Shown piece after piece: positions 1-8,798 of a DNA stretch of 64,000 nucleotides (its first letter is position 1; each line of letters starts with the position of its first letter). The notes beneath the pieces are model-generated. The model had not been told where the DNA came from and did no database searches. It saw only the letters and a list, made by a program, of their open reading frames with translations. The translations under genes and the position numbers were made by a program. The DNA is from Gemmatimonadota bacterium (lineage in GTDB: Bacteria > JAAXHH01). The stretch is from assembly GCA_026706345.1 (NCBI GenBank), contig JAPOYX010000212.1, positions 1 to 64,000 of the forward strand. The letters are read 5' to 3'.

Positions 1-371
1 GTGGGCATGAATGGGATCCTGTCATTCCGTTTAAGAATGAATGTTATGGGATGGACTTTTGTAAAAGTAGTGACAATAACCAGGCTTCGTGGTACGCTTC
101 CGGACCTGGATCCGGAGCCAGACCTGTCGACTCGAACGGCAGGCTATTTTATTGAACGGACTGCATTTACGCTCCCGTTTTGTTTAATGGATCGACAGGA
201 AGATATGCCCAAACCCACACACCGTCAAGCGGATCATGGACCGCTCCTAAGGCGCCTTGACGCAACCTTGCAAATTGCGTTTCCCTGTGCCGTGCATCCC
301 CGCCCGTGTGTCTGTAGCGGAGCCATCGTATCGGATTTCGCCGGTCGAGCCGGCCTGGAAGGAACCACCGA
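1..371. other. Leading stretch without a recognisable gene
   Basis: The only reading frames here (for example one covering 1-375 on the plus strand) give translations with no recognisable domain and overlap frames on the other strand, so I call none. The last 15 bases hold a good ribosome site (GGAAGGAA) for the LamG gene that begins at 372, so its promoter is probably inside this stretch. I see no convincing -35/-10 pair and no repeat. Confidence 0.5.
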
Positions 372-1784
372 ATGACCAGTCGCGTTGTGTTTCTGCTGAC
401 CGCTTTTTCCCTTTTCCTGGCGAATCCGGGTGTAACCGCGGGCCAATCGCCGACAGTCGACCGGTCCAACCTGGTACTCGAACTGCTGTTCGACGGCGAC
501 GCCCGGGATACGAGCGGCGGCGGACATCACGGTGAGCTCTTCGGTCCGGTACCCGCGGACGACCGGTTCGGGCGGCCGAACGCGGCCTTTGCCTTCGACG
601 GCGAGAACGACTATATCCGCGTCGCGCCTCCGCCGCAGCTTTCCGCCGAAGCGTTTACGCTCTCGGTCTGGGTAAAATACGACGACGACGCGTTCTCCCG
701 ATACTGGACCAACGGAGTCATCACGCAGGACAACGGCGGCGCCAGCGAAAGACGGGTCTTTCAGCTCAGCGCATTCGGCCCTCTGCCCACGTGGCACATC
801 ATGGGCCGCGGCCGCGACCCCCTGATTACCCGTCCTGCCGGGACCTCCGTCTGGCGGCACCTGGCCGCTACCCACGACGGGAAGGCGCACCGGCTGTACA
901 TGGACGGTGAACTTCATGATCAAGTCGAAGCACCCTTTCCGCCGCACCCGGAAGAACCCGTTTACGTCGGACGCAAGGGGTCGGGCGAACCGAGTTTCTA
1001 TTTCAAGGGCGTGATCGACGACGTGCGTATCTACACGGAAACGCTCTCTCCGGAGGCCATCCTGACCCTGACCCGGGAGAACGGATGGCAGCCTCCGCCC
1101 CTGCCCGGACTCGAAGTGCCGGATCCGCCGGAGTCATCGCTCGAAGACGCCCTCGTCGCCCACTGGCCCATGGAGACCGCCGAAATGCGCGACACGTCGG
1201 GCAGCGGATTGAAGGCTATCGTGATGGGACAGCCGGAAGCTATAGAAGGTCGAAGGGGCGGGGCGCTTCGATTCGATGGCAGCGACGACTGGGCGGTGGT
1301 CAAAGACCCGTCGCTCGGCCTCCTCCACTACCTGACCATTACGTGCTGGATAAGGGGGTTCGACGCAGAAAGAGACTACCGCCAGGTACTCTGGTACGGC
1401 GACGGCGCCTGGGGACAGGACCCCTATTCCGTGTCGATACAGGAGGGCAGGATCGGATTCCGCGTGGACGACGTGGCGACGCAATGGGAAGTGATGACCG
1501 AATCGAAGACCGCACCCGACGCGTGGACGTTCGTGGCAGCGACCCTGAATACCCGGGCCGACGGACTCATGGATCAGAAAATCTACGTCAACGGTGTACT
1601 TTCCGTGGAACAGGTGACGCCGGCCCCCTACCGATACATTGAGCTGGAACTTATGTGGCTGACGTTCGCTTCCTATGGGAGTGGGTATGGCCTGACGCGC
1701 CTGGACCTGGACGACGTCAGACTGTATAACCGCCCGCTGAGCCACCGGGAAATCGAATCCCTCTACGAAGAAGTACAGGAGTAA
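372..1784 (+). CDS. Exported protein with two LamG / concanavalin A-like domains
   Basis: 470 residues. A Sec signal peptide is clear at residues 1-24 (hydrophobic run VFLLTAFSLFLA, then an A-G-Q cleavage region). Two LamG-like jelly-roll domains follow, about 29-235 and 257-468. Each opens with a strand plus a D-T-S-G-S/G motif (ARDTSGGGHHG, MRDTSGSGLKA) and closes with a D-D-V-R-I/L-Y motif followed by a short helix (IDDVRIYTETLS, LDDVRLYNRPLS). Such domains bind carbohydrate or protein outside the cytoplasm. No catalytic domain is present, so a binding or surface role is inferred. The start has a good ribosome site. The next gene begins 4 bases after the stop, suggesting co-transcription with the exported aminotransferase. 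Confidence 0.85.
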   Translation: MTSRVVFLLTAFSLFLANPGVTAGQSPTVDRSNLVLELLFDGDARDTSGGGHHGELFGPVPADDRFGRPNAAFAFDGENDYIRVAPPPQLSAEAFTLSVWVKYDDDAFSRYWTNGVITQDNGGASERRVFQLSAFGPLPTWHIMGRGRDPLITRPAGTSVWRHLAATHDGKAHRLYMDGELHDQVEAPFPPHPEEPVYVGRKGSGEPSFYFKGVIDDVRIYTETLSPEAILTLTRENGWQPPPLPGLEVPDPPESSLEDALVAHWPMETAEMRDTSGSGLKAIVMGQPEAIEGRRGGALRFDGSDDWAVVKDPSLGLLHYLTITCWIRGFDAERDYRQVLWYGDGAWGQDPYSVSIQEGRIGFRVDDVATQWEVMTESKTAPDAWTFVAATLNTRADGLMDQKIYVNGVLSVEQVTPAPYRYIELELMWLTFASYGSGYGLTRLDLDDVRLYNRPLSHREIESLYEEVQE

Positions 1785-1788
1785 CCGC

Positions 1789-3158
1789 ATGAATCGCGAT
1801 AAAGGCCCTGCAGACGAAGCGCCTTTGAACCGCGCAGAATCGGACGGTGCAGCGCGGGTTGAACCAGGAAGCCGGCGCCGGTTTCTCAAGGGGAGTCTCG
1901 CGGCGGCGGCCGGTGTCGCGGCGACCTCGATGTGGGACGCGACGGCGGCGTTCGCGCAGGAAAAAGAAGCGCCTCCTCCCGGTCCGCCCGGTCCGCCCGC
2001 CAGGATCGACGACGAATCCTACTGGGAGAAGGTCCGCGCGCAGTTTCATCTGAACCCCGATACCATATATCTGAACAACGGAACCCTCGGACTGTGTCCT
2101 AAACCGGTCACGCAGGCGGTCTATGACGGGTACGTGTATCTCGCGGAAACCGGCAGCGAGGGAAGGTATCAACTCTGGGACGAAGTGGAGGAAAGCCGGA
2201 AGATGGCCGCCCGGTTTCTGGGGGCGGACGAGAAAGAATCGCGCTGACCCGGAACGCTACGCAAGGGCTGAGCATCATCGCCAATGGGATCCGCATGGAG
2301 CCCGGGGACGAAATGCTCATGACCACGGATGAGCACATCGCGGGCGTCCAGCCGTGGACGCGGCGTGCCCGGCGGTTCGGCATACAGGTCAACCAGGTCC
2401 AGATACCCAGTCCGCCGGGGACCATACAGGAAGTGTTGGACCTGTTCGAACAGGCGCTTACGCCAAAAACGAAAGTGGTTTTCTTCTGCCATGTCACCCG
2501 TGGTCCCGGCCTGCTCTACCCCGTCAAAGAACTGTGCGACATGGCCCGCGAGAAGGGCTTGGTGTCGGCGGTAGACGGCGCCCAGACGCCCGGGATGACC
2601 CCCGTCGACCTGCATGAGATGGGGTGCGATCTCTTCGCCACCAGCCTCCACAAGTGGGCGCTGACCCCATCCGGCACCGGATGTCTGTACGTCCGGGAAG
2701 GATTCCAGGAGACCTTCTGGCCGAGGTCGGACGGTAACGGCCCGTGGGACGACCGGGAACAGGCGCTCTGGCACATCGGCCCTCACGGCACGTACGAAAG
2801 ACCCATCCGGGCCGCGATAAAGCCCGCGTTGGACTTTCTGACCACCATTGGAATGGACGCGATTTTCGCCCGCGACCGCATGTTGTCCGACTATCTGAAG
2901 GAACAGCTCATGGAGATGCCCGGGATCAGCCTGGGAACTTCCACGGACCCTGGGCTGTCGAGTCCCGGGATTACCTCATTCGGGGTGGAGGGATGGGACA
3001 CCGGACTCCTGCAGGGAATACTCCGTGGAAAGGCCGGAATCATCGTGAGCCGGGACTACAGACGCTATCATGATCTGGTCCGGGTATCCACGCATTTCTA
3101 CAACACCCCGGCGGAAATCGATCGCTTGATCGAGGTGTTGAAGGACATTCTGCAGTAA
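1789..3158 (+). pseudogene. Tat-exported class V aminotransferase (isopenicillin-N epimerase-like), frameshifted
   Basis: A PLP-dependent fold-type I enzyme of the aminotransferase class V family. Residues 25-30 carry a twin-arginine motif (SRRRFLK) followed by an Ala-rich hydrophobic stretch, so export by Tat is predicted. One base has been lost near 2231. The first frame stops at 2245, while the family motif continues in the next frame (IALTRNATQGLSIIANG, matching IVMTENTTIGINIVANG in the paralogue at 6253). The PLP lysine sits in SLHKWALTPSGTG near base 2652. With the frame restored the protein would be about 456 residues, a normal length. It follows the LamG gene by 4 bases with a good ribosome site (AGGAG). 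The break may be real or a sequencing error. Confidence 0.8.
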
Positions 3159-3220
3159 CGCTTCGTCCGCTCTAAACGTACTGAAGTCCAGACCTATTGG
3201 AATCCCGGTCCTGCATCCCC

Positions 3221-3250
3221 AAAGGCGACCCGACGAAAGGTGACCCGACG
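3221..3250. repeat. Two 15-bp tandem copies ending exactly at a start codon
   Basis: AAAGGCGACCCGACG (3221-3235) is followed directly by AAAGGTGACCCGACG (3236-3250), with one mismatch, and then the ATG at 3251. Each copy contains an AAAGG element, so the ribosome-binding region of the methyltransferase gene has been duplicated head to tail. Part of the gene-boundary duplication pattern seen through the window. Confidence 0.9.
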
Positions 3251-4031
3251 ATGCCGTCCGATCACCGGGCTGAAAGCTCCTCCGCATCCGAGTCAGCAAA
3301 CGATCACGAACTAGAAAAGCTCCTTCGTGATCAGTGGATTGAAAACACCGAGACGTGGATTCAGAAAGAGCAGTCGGTCCGCACGGGGTGCCTGGACGCC
3401 TGGATGCTCCGGGCCCTGGGCGATGTCGAGGGGCGGCGCGTACTGGACATTGGATGCGACGAGGGACGATTCTGCCGCCTGCTGGCCGGTCTCGGCGCGG
3501 AGGTCACCGGCATAGACCTGACCGAAAGCCTGGTGGAGCGAGCGCGGGCGGTGTCTGAGGGGGCGGGAACCTATCTGGTCGGCAACGCCCACGACCTCGC
3601 CGGCGTCGAAGACGAGTGTTTCGACCTTGCCGTTTCTTACATCGTCATGGTCGATCTGTGCAATTACCGGGAGGCCATACGGTCCGCTTTACGCGTGCTG
3701 CGACCCGCCGGCCGATTCATCGTCTGCAACATTCACCCGATGCGCATGGCGAAGACCAATGGCTGGATCCGGCAGGGCAACCGGAAACTCTTCTACGCGG
3801 TGGACGACTATACGGACGAAGGACCCCGCCTCGAAGAGATCAGCTGGACGGGGAAGGCTTTCACGAGCATGCACCCTGTCCAGCTACATCACTGCTTTCC
3901 TCGAATCCGGTTTCGTCCTGGAAGGGTTGCAGGAGCCTACGCCCTCTGCGGCGCAACTCGCCGCGCACCCCACGTTTGACGACGAATACCGCGTGCCGAA
4001 TTTCATCCTGTATGCACTGCGAAAGCCGTAA
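3251..4031 (+). pseudogene. Class I SAM-dependent methyltransferase, frameshifted near the 3' end
   Basis: The SAM-binding motif VLDIGCDEGRF lies near residue 64, followed by the acidic loop GAEVTGIDLTESLV and a C-terminal methyltransferase strand region (FIVCNIHPMRM), as in the Methyltransf_11/25 group acting on small molecules. The first frame runs to 3979, but from about 3875 its translation loses family character, while the neighbouring frame continues sensibly (LSSYITAFLESGFVLEGL) to a stop at 4031. An insertion of one base (or loss of two) is therefore inferred at 3870-3880. I prefer ATG 3251 over an upstream TTG at 3197 because of the ribosome site directly in front. The substrate is unknown. 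Confidence 0.75.
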
Positions 4032-4083
4032 GCGGGATTATAATCGAGGCTACACCGAGCGGTCCTGCTCGCTCGCCTACTCC

Positions 4084-5001
4084 TCAGAAGTGTTCCGTCT
4101 TACGATCCTGCAGGAAGGATATCGCTTCATCGAGGGTGGGGATGCCCTGCCGCCCGCCGAGCCGCGTGCAGCTCACGGCGGCGACGGCCGAGGCGAATTC
4201 GGCGGTCTTTTCCAGCGGCCATTTTTGCAGCAGGCCGAAGATGAAGGCGCCGTGGTATACATCGCCCGCGCCCGTGGTATCGACGACTTCCACGGGGAAA
4301 GCCGGCGTGTGGAACGATCGGCCGGCCGCGAGCGTGTAACTGCCTTCTTCTCCTAGAGTTACGACTGCGACGGACGATCCGTAACCCGAAAGGGCCTCCG
4401 CGGCCGCCGATGGCTCGGCAAGTCCGGTCAACGCTTCGGCGAACACCTTGGAGGCGATCAGGTAGTCCGTCGACCGCAGCAGTTCCCCGATGTCCTGCGG
4501 GCGGGACAGGCTGTCGGCGTCCAGGACCACGGGCACGCCCGCGTCGCGCGCGATCCCCGCGGCGGCCAGTGCGGCTTGGCGGGTGGTGGTGTCGAGCAGA
4601 AGGTACTTCGCTGAGGCGATCACGCCAGCGGGCACTTCCGCGGGAGACATTTCGACGGACGACCCGCCGGCCATGATGGTCCGCTGGCCGGTCGACTCAT
4701 CGACGAGGATCATGCTGACGGGGGTTGTGGCGCCCGGTGTCATGATCAGATGCGCCGAGTCGACCCCGTACAGGTCGAATTCCTCTTTCACGACCCGGCC
4801 CGCCATGTCGTTGCCGATTTTGCCCGCAAAGACGGTGGGCACACCCAGCCTGGAAAGCGTGACCAGGCCGGTGGAGACCATCCCGCCCCCCTGCTGGGTC
4901 GAGTCACTCATCCAGACCTGGTCGTCCCGGTCCGGCAGGTGGGGCACGATACCCAGGAAATCCAGGCATGCGCATCCCAGTCCGGCTACATCATGGGCCA
5001 T
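4084..5001 (-). CDS. PfkB-family carbohydrate kinase (ribokinase-like)
   Basis: 305 residues, normal for the family. The N-terminal PfkB signature region is present (GGMVSTGLVTLSRLGVPTVF, then GKIGNDMAG), and the C-terminal signature DTTGAGDVYHGAF near residue 245 supplies the anion-hole GAGD with the catalytic Asp. It should phosphorylate a sugar or nucleoside hydroxyl using ATP in the cytoplasm; the substrate cannot be told. It lies 89 bases downstream of the glycosidase-like gene on the same strand, which fits release and then phosphorylation of a sugar. The interval between the two is filled by a short repeat. Confidence 0.88.
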   Translation of the reverse strand: MAHDVAGLGCACLDFLGIVPHLPDRDDQVWMSDSTQQGGGMVSTGLVTLSRLGVPTVFAGKIGNDMAGRVVKEEFDLYGVDSAHLIMTPGATTPVSMILVDESTGQRTIMAGGSSVEMSPAEVPAGVIASAKYLLLDTTTRQAALAAAGIARDAGVPVVLDADSLSRPQDIGELLRSTDYLIASKVFAEALTGLAEPSAAAEALSGYGSSVAVVTLGEEGSYTLAAGRSFHTPAFPVEVVDTTGAGDVYHGAFIFGLLQKWPLEKTAEFASAVAAVSCTRLGGRQGIPTLDEAISFLQDRKTEHF

Positions 5002-5048
5002 CTTCCGACTCCCCGCATCAGCCGCTCTTCAGCTTCAACCGCTCTTTA

Positions 5049-5127
5049 CGTGAATACCCGTCTCGTCCTCCTGGCGCGTGAATCCTCGCATCATCCTCTT
5101 GCCGCGTGCATACCCGTCTCGTCCGCC
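5049..5127. repeat. 23-bp repeat, 56-bp period, spanning a stop codon
   Basis: The 23-base sequence at 5049-5071 recurs at 5105-5127 with two mismatches (core CATACCCGTCTCGTC versus AATACCCGTCTCGTC). The second copy encodes the last residues of the glycosidase-like protein and the stop codon at 5091-5093 lies between the copies. An 8-base element, CCGCTCTT, also recurs at 5022 and 5039. It looks like a duplicated gene 3' end that has drifted. Confidence 0.75.
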
Positions 5128-6017
5128 TCGAACGGAAGCGGGTCCGAAATGCCGCTTTCCGCGTCAAGCCCCACGGTGCCCAGCAGGTACCACCGGCCGT
5201 GCAGCTCGACCAATTGGCTGGCGTAAAAGCGGCCAGGCGGCGCTTCCGGCATGATCTCCCCCGTGCCGTGGATCCGGAACGGACCCAGCGGCGAATCGCC
5301 CACCATGGCATAGTCGGTGCTTCTGAACGGATGACCGGGAAACCGGTCTCTGAACGAAGGCGCCAGCCAGAAGTCATGGGTACAGAAAACGAGGTACCAG
5401 CGGCCTTCGATGAAGTATACCTGGGGTACCTCCATTTCTTCGGTCATCCGGTCGTGTTCCGGCGGCGGGAGAGCCTCCCAGTGGACCATATCGGTCGACT
5501 GGGCGATACCGATGCTGCCCCGTTCCGCCACATCCCCCTCGGTGCGCCGGGCGCAGACGTACTGGAGCACCCGGTCGCCGTTGTCCAGGAGAAAAGGATC
5601 ACGCCAATGCGTGAGCTGCCGCTGGCCGGTCGATTCGATCTCGTAGAACGCGGGATCGGCCACCGACGTGGGGTTTTCGGGGAGTTTACGCCAATTGATC
5701 AGGTCGTCCGACACCGCCATGCCCGCGCGCTGGACGAAGGCGGCTTCGTTCTTGTGGCCCGTGTAGGCCATCCAGTACCGCCCGTCACGCCGGATGACGC
5801 TGCCGGTCGCCAGCGACTTGCCGTCCCACGCGTCCGGCGGTCCAGGTTCAAGTGCTATACCCGCGTATTCCCAATGCTCCAAGTCGTGCGAAACGCAGTG
5901 GTCGATTCTCCATCCGGTTTTCTGGTCCAGGGGCATGGCGAGAAACCAGGCGTGGACCGTTTCGTCGTCGGCATAATACCATGCATCGCCGATGCGGTGA
6001 CCGTCGAGTCTGAACAC
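5091..6017 (-). CDS. Five-bladed beta-propeller glycosidase-like protein (GH32/GH43/GH130-like)
   Basis: 308 residues, no signal peptide. The repeated pattern of W-x-x-A/C-x-S-x-D-L-x-x-W-E segments (HCVSHDLEHWEYAG, MAVSDDLINWRKLP, IAQSTDMVHWEALP) and the motif THWRDPFLL are typical of beta-propeller glycosidases acting on fructosides, arabinosides or mannosides. The R-D-P motif corresponds to the second catalytic or transition-state region of GH32-type enzymes. The start is GTG at 6015-6017 with GGAG eight bases ahead. The exact family cannot be fixed by eye, and a non-catalytic propeller is possible. The downstream PfkB kinase suggests a sugar-use pair. Confidence 0.75.
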   Translation of the reverse strand: MFRLDGHRIGDAWYYADDETVHAWFLAMPLDQKTGWRIDHCVSHDLEHWEYAGIALEPGPPDAWDGKSLATGSVIRRDGRYWMAYTGHKNEAAFVQRAGMAVSDDLINWRKLPENPTSVADPAFYEIESTGQRQLTHWRDPFLLDNGDRVLQYVCARRTEGDVAERGSIGIAQSTDMVHWEALPPPEHDRMTEEMEVPQVYFIEGRWYLVFCTHDFWLAPSFRDRFPGHPFRSTDYAMVGDSPLGPFRIHGTGEIMPEAPPGRFYASQLVELHGRWYLLGTVGLDAESGISDPLPFEADETGMHAARG

Positions 6018-6252
6018 GTTGGGTACTCCGGTTTTTGGAATGTTCTGCCATGGATCGCCATGGTACGAGGAAGTGCGAGCAAATTAACGACCCGGACGTC
6101 GACGTCAAGTCCAAATCAATTGACAGGCCCCTCGGGCCGCGATACCATTTCACGACGGTTGGGGATGGACGCAACGATGTCCATTCACCATCCAATCCAG
6201 GGTAAGATCGCATCACAACCTTCAAACCAGACACCACAAGGAACCCTGTCCG

Positions 6253-7431
6253 ATGTCATTGACCGCAGACGTACGGGCCATGCTGCCCGATATGGACGGA
6301 TACGCGTATTTCCAGACCAGCGGCTTTTCTCCCAAACTGAACCCCGTCGTCGATGAAGTCGTCCACTGGCTGAAGTTCCAGAGCCGCGGCCCGGCCCTCC
6401 CATTTGTCGCACAGCGCATCGAGGAATTGAAGCAGGATATCCGGGGCAGGGTCGCCCGTACGATCAACGCCACGCCCGAAGAGATCGTCATGACGGAAAA
6501 CACCACGATCGGCATCAACATCGTGGCCAACGGCATCGACTGGAAACTGGGCGACAACGTACTGCTCACCACCCACGAGCACCCGGGCAACCGGCTGACC
6601 TGGTACAATCTGACCGGGCGGTACGACGTGGAACTCCGGTTCGCGCCGATGTACAACGACCTCGGCAGAACGCTTGAGGAAATGGACCATCTGATCGACG
6701 ACCGCACGCGGCTGGTCAGCGTCAGCCACGTCTCCAGACGCACCGGCCTGCGCCTGCCTGGCCGCGAAATCTGCGACCTGGCCCACGAGAAAGACACACC
6801 CGTCCTCTACGACGGCGCGCAGTCCTTCGGGGCCATACCAATCGACGTGCGGGCGCTGGACTGCGACTTCTACAGCTTCTGCGGCCACAAGTACACCATG
6901 GCGCCGCAGGGTACCGGGGGACTGTTCGTCCGAAAGGACCGGATCGAGTGGCTCAAGCCGAGCTGGATCGGGTCCCATTCGCAGAAGTCCTTCGACCAGG
7001 AAGGCCATATGGACCTGCATGACGAAGCCCGGCGTTTCGAGTTCGCCACGCGGAGCGTGCCGGACCAGGCCGGCTTCGGCAAGGCCCTGGATATATGGGA
7101 AGGGCTCGGGTGGGAGGCTGTATTCGGCGGTATAGCGGCGTACACGGACCGGATGAAGGCCGCATTGCTCGAGACTCCGGGACTGGTGCTGGAAACGCCG
7201 CCGTCCTACGACGAGTCGTCCGGAATCGTCACCTTCCACGTTCCCGGCCTGGAGGCGGGGCCCCTGTCGGAGAGCCTGCAGCAGCATGAAAAAGTGCTGG
7301 TCTCCCCGCTCGAATTCGCGGCGGAAAGCACCCGCGTTTCTACCCACGTATTCAATTCGGACGAGGACCTGGATCGCCTGACGTCGGGGATACGCAGGGT
7401 GCAGCGCGAAGGGTTGGACGCGTCGAGCTAG
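6253..7431 (+). CDS. Class V aminotransferase (PLP-dependent, isopenicillin-N epimerase/cysteine desulfurase-like)
   Basis: 392 residues, intact. Fold-type I features are visible: ATPEEIVMTENTTIGINIVAN near residue 75, the PLP Asp/Gln region VLYDGAQSFGAIPIDV, and the Schiff-base lysine in FCGHKYTMAPQGTGG at about residue 213. No Tat signal, so it is cytoplasmic, unlike its paralogue at 1789. A ribosome site (AAGGAA) precedes ATG 6253. It is the only plus-strand gene in a minus-strand catabolic block and is divergent from the glycosidase-like gene. The substrate is unknown; isopenicillin-N epimerase is only the name of the nearest named relatives. The last codons and TAG stop lie in the first unit of a 40-bp tandem repeat. 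Confidence 0.9.
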   Translation: MSLTADVRAMLPDMDGYAYFQTSGFSPKLNPVVDEVVHWLKFQSRGPALPFVAQRIEELKQDIRGRVARTINATPEEIVMTENTTIGINIVANGIDWKLGDNVLLTTHEHPGNRLTWYNLTGRYDVELRFAPMYNDLGRTLEEMDHLIDDRTRLVSVSHVSRRTGLRLPGREICDLAHEKDTPVLYDGAQSFGAIPIDVRALDCDFYSFCGHKYTMAPQGTGGLFVRKDRIEWLKPSWIGSHSQKSFDQEGHMDLHDEARRFEFATRSVPDQAGFGKALDIWEGLGWEAVFGGIAAYTDRMKAALLETPGLVLETPPSYDESSGIVTFHVPGLEAGPLSESLQQHEKVLVSPLEFAAESTRVSTHVFNSDEDLDRLTSGIRRVQREGLDASS

Positions 7432-7507
7432 GCGTGGACTCGCCATATTTAGCCTGGACGCGTCGAGCTAGGCGTGGACTCGCCATATTTGGCCTGGACG
7501 CGTCGAA
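7415..7507. repeat. 40-bp tandem repeat (2.3 copies) carrying the 3' end and stop codon of the aminotransferase gene
   Basis: Units begin at 7415, 7455 and 7495 (TGGACGCGTCGAGCTAGGCG...). The first two copies differ at one position (ATATTTAGCC versus ATATTTGGCC) and the third is cut after 13 bases. Copy one supplies the last residues (LDASS) and the TAG stop at 7429-7431; later copies are non-coding duplicates of that gene end. Confidence 0.95.
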
Positions 7508-7563
7508 TCGGATCCGCACTCGTCGAACGTCTAATCCGATAGGTCCGGCCGACTGAAATCCTC

Positions 7564-8658
7564 CTATCTGAACCAGTCGTAGTTCAGACCCAGCGAACGG
7601 TCTTCCAGGGGCAGGTCGACGCGCACGCCGCCCTTTGCCGAGGAGAGTTTCAGGGCGATTTCCACCTCCAGAGCCATCGCGACCCTGCGGCCCGAGTTCT
7701 TGGGTTCGTCCAGCCTTCCCTCCAGACAGTCCATCACGTCGTTCAGCGAATACACCCCACCGTAGGGTGGTACGAACTGTGGACCCGGCCAGGGCAACTC
7801 GACCCGGTAGGGGCGCCCCTCCACCTCCATGACCTCCCATCGCTGCCACGCCGAAAGAAAATCGAAGACCATCTCGCCCTTGTTTCCCTGGAGCCGCACG
7901 CCCGGCGCGCCTTTGCGGAAATGCACCACCAGGCCGCTTTCGGTTACCACCATGCCCTGCCCCGTGAACTCGTCGCTGCCCGACTCGCGGCGCGGTTGGT
8001 CTCCCGTCCCGATCACCCAGGCGGGCGGGCTGTCCAGGAAATAGGACCAGTTCTGATGCTGCGCGAAGGGACCATGGCCCTCGATGGACACCAGGTCGCC
8101 GATCGCGCCATCGCGTATGAGTTGAGCGGCGCGACCGAAGGACGGGTGGGTGGTGGTGATCGCGCCGCAACTCAGGGGCACTCCGGCCTCCTCGCAGGTC
8201 CGTACCATCCGGTCCGCTTCCTCGAGGGTATGGGCCATGGGTTTTTCGGTGAAAATCCCCTTTGCGCCATGATGTACGGCGAGACGCGTGAGATCGGCGC
8301 GATGTTTGGTGTTCGTCGCGACGGATACGATATCCGGCCGTTCGATGGCGAGCATGTCGCCGGCATCGTCATAGAGGGCGGCAACGCCGTACCGTTCCCT
8401 GAAGGCGCGCAACCTTTTCACGTCGCGGTCCGCCGCGGCAATCAGCGCGACCTCGGGACGGTCCGTAAGAGCTTCCGCGTAGGAGGACGGCAGGCCCTCC
8501 GTGCCGGGGTTTTCGTGGTAAAGGAAACGCCGGTGGATATTCAGTTCCGGCGTAGGACGATCGATGTCATCCACGTCCCACACGCCCGTCCTTTCCGCGA
8601 GATCATAAAGCATCCCCATCCAGCCCAGTCCGATGAGGCCTGCCCGGTACTTTGCCAC
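7564..8658 (-). CDS. Gfo/Idh/MocA-family NAD(P)-dependent oxidoreductase
   Basis: 364 residues. A Rossmann dinucleotide motif lies at the N-terminus (GLIGLGWMG, residues 7-15), and the family Lys motif in FTEKPMAHTLEEADRM corresponds to the conserved E-K-P of the C-terminal domain. Such enzymes oxidise sugars, inositols or sugar acids. I choose GTG at 8656-8658, which has an AGGAGAAT ribosome site; a longer frame would run upstream through repeated Cys-rich codons derived from the 33-bp repeat and is not believable. It lies downstream of the Ldh2-type dehydrogenase on the same strand and probably shares its pathway. Confidence 0.9.
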   Translation of the reverse strand: MAKYRAGLIGLGWMGMLYDLAERTGVWDVDDIDRPTPELNIHRRFLYHENPGTEGLPSSYAEALTDRPEVALIAAADRDVKRLRAFRERYGVAALYDDAGDMLAIERPDIVSVATNTKHRADLTRLAVHHGAKGIFTEKPMAHTLEEADRMVRTCEEAGVPLSCGAITTTHPSFGRAAQLIRDGAIGDLVSIEGHGPFAQHQNWSYFLDSPPAWVIGTGDQPRRESGSDEFTGQGMVVTESGLVVHFRKGAPGVRLQGNKGEMVFDFLSAWQRWEVMEVEGRPYRVELPWPGPQFVPPYGGVYSLNDVMDCLEGRLDEPKNSGRRVAMALEVEIALKLSSAKGGVRVDLPLEDRSLGLNYDWFR

Positions 8659-8699
8659 GGGATTCTCCTTTTTTCTGATTCCTTCTTTTTCTGATGCGT

Positions 8700-8798
8700 T
8701 AAAACGGCAGCGGCACATCCAGACGCTCGCCCTAAAACGGCAGTGGCACTTGCAGACGCTCGCCCTAAAACGGCAGTGGCACTTGCAGACGCTCACCC
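8700..8798. repeat. 33-bp tandem repeat (3 copies) including the 3' end and stop of the Ldh2-type gene
   Basis: Units begin at 8700, 8733 and 8766 (TAAAACGGCAGTGGCACTTG...). Copies two and three are almost identical, while copy one has several changes. The copy at 8766 encodes the final residues (LQVPLPF), and the gene's TAG stop is at 8765-8767. The two further copies lie downstream of the stop, between the two dehydrogenase genes. Confidence 0.95.
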
